From positions 8,668,501 through 8,732,500 of the forward strand of contig NZ_CP135921.1 of the NCBI RefSeq assembly GCF_032397745.1: a stretch of DNA of 64,000 nt, in the 5' to 3' direction. Positions 62,222-64,000 of the stretch are shown here, in pieces; position 1 is the stretch's first letter, and every line of letters begins with the position of its first letter. The position numbers and the translations under genes are program-made. Under the pieces are notes generated by a model. It was not told the origin of the DNA, ran no database searches, and worked only from the letters and a program-made list of their open reading frames with translations. The stretch is from Bradyrhizobium prioriisuperbiae (lineage in GTDB: Bacteria; Pseudomonadota; Alphaproteobacteria; Rhizobiales; Xanthobacteraceae).

Positions 62222-62724
62222 TGCTTACCGCCAAGGTCATGCTGCTCGGCGACATGGGTGTCGGCAAGACATCGATCATGTACCGCCTCGTGTACAATCG
62301 TTTCGAGGGGCAATACAAGACAACGTTGGGCGTCGAACTTCTCAGCTATGACGTCTCTCCCGCATCAGCGGACGGCGAGCCGATGCGCCTTGTACTGTGG
62401 GATACGGACGGCGATTTTGGAACGCAGATCTTCGACACCGTCTACGTGACCGGCGCCTCGGCCGCGATCGTCGTCTCGGATGTCACGCGGCCGCAAACGG
62501 TCACGCGCATGATCGAATTGATTCACGGCTTCGAGACACGATTTCCGGGACGGCCCTACAGGGCTCTGGTCAACAAGATCGATCTTCCGGAGGCTGCAGG
62601 AAGCACCGCGCGCATCGGGGAGCTCCCGCGATCGAACGTCAAGTTCGTGAGCGCGAAGACCAGTAGCGGGATTGCGGAGAGCTTTGCGGAGCTCGCGGAA
62701 ACCATTCGCCGTCGACGGCTCTAG
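62221..62724 (+). CDS. Ras-like small GTPase
   Basis: A 167-residue small GTPase of the Ras/Rab-like superfamily, rare in bacteria. G1 is GDMGVGKTS with K16 and T17, G2 a threonine in YKTTLGVEL, G3 WDTDGDF (60-66), G4 NKID (118-121) and G5 SAKTS (144-148). In G3 the position of the catalytic glutamine (Rab WDTAGQE) is Asp65, so intrinsic GTP hydrolysis is probably weak. No lipid-anchoring cysteine is present. Its ATG overlaps the last base of the OmpA-domain stop, so the two are coupled, and the roadblock-like region of that protein is a natural partner. Confidence 0.92.
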   Translation: MLTAKVMLLGDMGVGKTSIMYRLVYNRFEGQYKTTLGVELLSYDVSPASADGEPMRLVLWDTDGDFGTQIFDTVYVTGASAAIVVSDVTRPQTVTRMIELIHGFETRFPGRPYRALVNKIDLPEAAGSTARIGELPRSNVKFVSAKTSSGIAESFAELAETIRRRRL

Positions 62725-62820
62725 TACCCACTTTTGATCAAACGTGATTCAGAATCGGTGGGCACGTACAGTGTTTGCTCGTGTCACTTGGCTATGATTC
62801 CGGGTACTAGATTCTTGTTT

Positions 62821-62891
62821 GACGCGTTTTCTCCGCACAAACGCTTCGCGTTTGTCGCGGGGGAACCGGTATCCACGTCGCTCGAAAACGC
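62821..62891. repeat. Dispersed palindromic repeat (GCGTTTTC...GAAAACGC)
   Basis: Outer arms GCGTTTTC (62824-62831) and GAAAACGC (62884-62891) flank an inner hairpin ACAAACGC-TTC-GCGTTTGT (62837-62855) and the string GAACCGGTATCCAC. Elements with this layout are numerous in Bradyrhizobium and Rhodopseudomonas genomes, from memory. It follows the GTPase gene and may end its transcript. Confidence 0.65.
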
Positions 62892-63131
62892 TCTAATCCG
62901 CAAATATCCCGGCCCAACAAAGAACCAGAAAGACGCATAGCGCCCAGGAGTCGATGCCGAGCTGAAGATAGGCAAGGAATTGCAGGCAGCACAGGCACCA
63001 AACCAGAATCCCCCTCGGCATTGCAAACCCACTCACATAAGACCTGCACGTTCAGTCACAGATCATCGGGCAGCCATTTTCCGGCTGAAACTTCGGACAG
63101 GCTCACCATCGGGACGAGGACGCCATGTTGA

Positions 63132-63177
63132 TCAGCCGCCCCGGCGCGCGGGGGGCGGTGGATGCCGGGGCGGCTGA
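63132..63177. repeat. Strong GC-rich hairpin
   Basis: A perfect 14-bp inverted repeat, TCAGCCGCCCCGGC with GCCGGGGCGGCTGA, and an 18-nt G-rich loop. No T-run follows, so it is not a standard terminator. Role unknown. Confidence 0.6.
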
Positions 63178-63375
63178 CTCCACCGCTCTGGGGAGGGCGG
63201 CGAAAACGTCTCAGCATGGACCGATGCCGCAAGCTTTCCGGCCTCGATGCTGGTGGACGTGTTGCTGGGGATGACATGAGCGAATTCTGAATCTATGCCG
63301 TGACGTGCGGAAGCCCGTCCTGCTGATCAGCTTCCTTCACCCAATGTAGATCACATCGCTCGGGCTTCCCGGAAG

Positions 63376-63387
63376 TGACGAAAGTCA
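63376..63387. promoter_or_regulatory. Third TGACGAAAGTCA dyad
   Basis: Identical in all 12 bases to the two elements before the sensor kinase gene, 5.3 kb away. It lies 160 bp before the start of the small membrane protein gene at 63547, suggesting co-regulation. Confidence 0.55.
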
Positions 63388-63546
63388 TCTTCCGCTCTCA
63401 TGGCAACAGGCCCATCGTCGGACACGGCGTCGCACCTTGAGCAAGATCGCCGGACCTTCAGCGCCCGCAAGCAGGCCGGCCCTCCTCCGGCGCCTGCAAG
63501 GCACGGGTGACGACGAAACGTTCGATGTCGAGGGACATGCACTGCA

Positions 63547-63981
63547 ATGAAGGGTCACGTCGCTGATATCGCCGTTGGCATCATGATCGGCACGGTCTTC
63601 GGCGCCATCCTCACCCTCGCGCTGAATGCTGTTGTCGCCGCGTTCATCCACCTGTTCGTGGGTCGCTCGCTCAACACGCTCAAGCACGAGGCGCCCCCGG
63701 CTGCGGCGGAACCGCCGAAGCCGACCAGGCGGCAGGAACTGCTCCATCGCGCGATCACGCCCATCGCGGCAGTTCTGGCGGCCGCCATTTGGACAATGGG
63801 CCTCCATGGGACCACCGCGCGAGCGGACAATCCTGCCGACGAGCGCCGGCCACAGGACGCACCTGTGCAGCGAACCGTTCTCCCTGCGCCGGCGAGGGTC
63901 ATCCTGCCGGCACCGTGGGAGCCGGCCACGCCCACCCGTCCCGCGACCGCGCCAGTGGAGTCCGCGGGTTCAAGAAAATAG
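63547..63981 (+). CDS. Membrane protein with proline-rich tail, unknown function
   Basis: A 144-residue protein. One or two hydrophobic helices occur at about 7-38 (DIAVGIMIGTVFGAILTLAL and continuing), a second segment at about 69-85, then an Ala/Pro-rich tail (VLPAPARVILPAPWEP). No family recognised. The start ATG at 63547 has only a poor ribosome-binding site, though the hydrophobic start supports it. A TGACGAAAGTCA dyad upstream links it to the two-component system. Confidence 0.6.
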   Translation: MKGHVADIAVGIMIGTVFGAILTLALNAVVAAFIHLFVGRSLNTLKHEAPPAAAEPPKPTRRQELLHRAITPIAAVLAAAIWTMGLHGTTARADNPADERRPQDAPVQRTVLPAPARVILPAPWEPATPTRPATAPVESAGSRK

Positions 63982-64000
63982 CGCTGCTCCCCGGCTCGAT

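Larger units (their letters stand above)
62725..63546. other. Intergenic region, 820 bp
   Basis: No convincing gene. It contains a dispersed repeat (62821-62891), a strong GC hairpin (63132-63177) and the third TGACGAAAGTCA dyad (63376-63387). Small open frames here lack family features, and one of them covers the repeat. Confidence 0.55.

Noticed and set aside
62734..62940. Possible 68-residue protein after the GTPase gene
   Set aside because: The frame covers a dispersed palindromic repeat and has no family features.

Overview
This window looks like chromosomal DNA from a high-GC alphaproteobacterium, most likely Nitrobacteraceae (Bradyrhizobium, Rhodopseudomonas or Afipia relatives). The reasons are the GC-rich third codon positions, a BA14K protein, an IHF-alpha-like gene, the abundance of ABC importers, LysR and GntR regulators and MFS pumps, and several intergenic palindromes typical of that family. 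No rRNA, tRNA, CRISPR array or insertion sequence was recognised. The genus is an inference.

Layout. 0-2.8 kb: the end of an MFS transporter, a periplasmic DsbA-like protein and a thioesterase. 2.8-14.5 kb: two divergent arms with a GntR/FCD regulator between them. The left arm has an acetylpolyamine-amidohydrolase-like deacetylase and an ArgE/DapE deacylase. The right arm has a class II aldolase, a complete peptide/nickel-type ABC importer, a GhrA-like reductase and a class III aminotransferase. Together they suggest uptake and breakdown of an N-acylated amine or polyamine. 14.6-17 kb: a LysR regulator and an orphan TRAP binding protein. 17-27.8 kb: a coherent (deoxy)ribose locus with a DeoR regulator, deoC, a two-domain ALDH16-type dehydrogenase, RbsD/FucU mutarotase, ribokinase-type kinase and a full ABC importer.

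27.8-33.1 kb: a class III nucleotide cyclase, then an EmrAB-type efflux pair with a divergent LysR regulator and a duplicated dyad operator. 33.1-36.8 kb: a siderophore receptor with a PepSY membrane protein. 37-42.9 kb: a peptidoglycan-binding-like membrane protein of unknown role, HutD, a serine hydrolase, an outer-membrane MetA-type protein preceded by a Fur-like dyad, and a TPR protein. 43-47.2 kb: MFS and amidase genes with a divergent TetR regulator, then an odd IHF-alpha-like gene. 47.2-53 kb: MFS, an ALDH, a fold-III PLP enzyme and a lactone-oxidase-type flavoenzyme. The last three form an operon behind a second copy of the Fur-like dyad. A fragment of a serine hydrolase paralogue lies beside it.

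53.4-57.8 kb: small and accessory genes, including BA14K, YbaY, a GlxA/FtrA regulator with a rhodanese, and an orphan phage terminase small subunit. 58-64 kb: a soluble NarL-type two-component system, followed by the most unusual locus in the window. That locus encodes a coiled-coil protein, a membrane-spanning OmpA-domain protein with a roadblock/longin-like cytoplasmic region, and a Ras-like small GTPase. They may form a module linking a small GTPase in the cytoplasm to peptidoglycan. A repeated TGAC-GAAA-GTCA dyad occurs twice before the sensor kinase and once before the last membrane protein gene.
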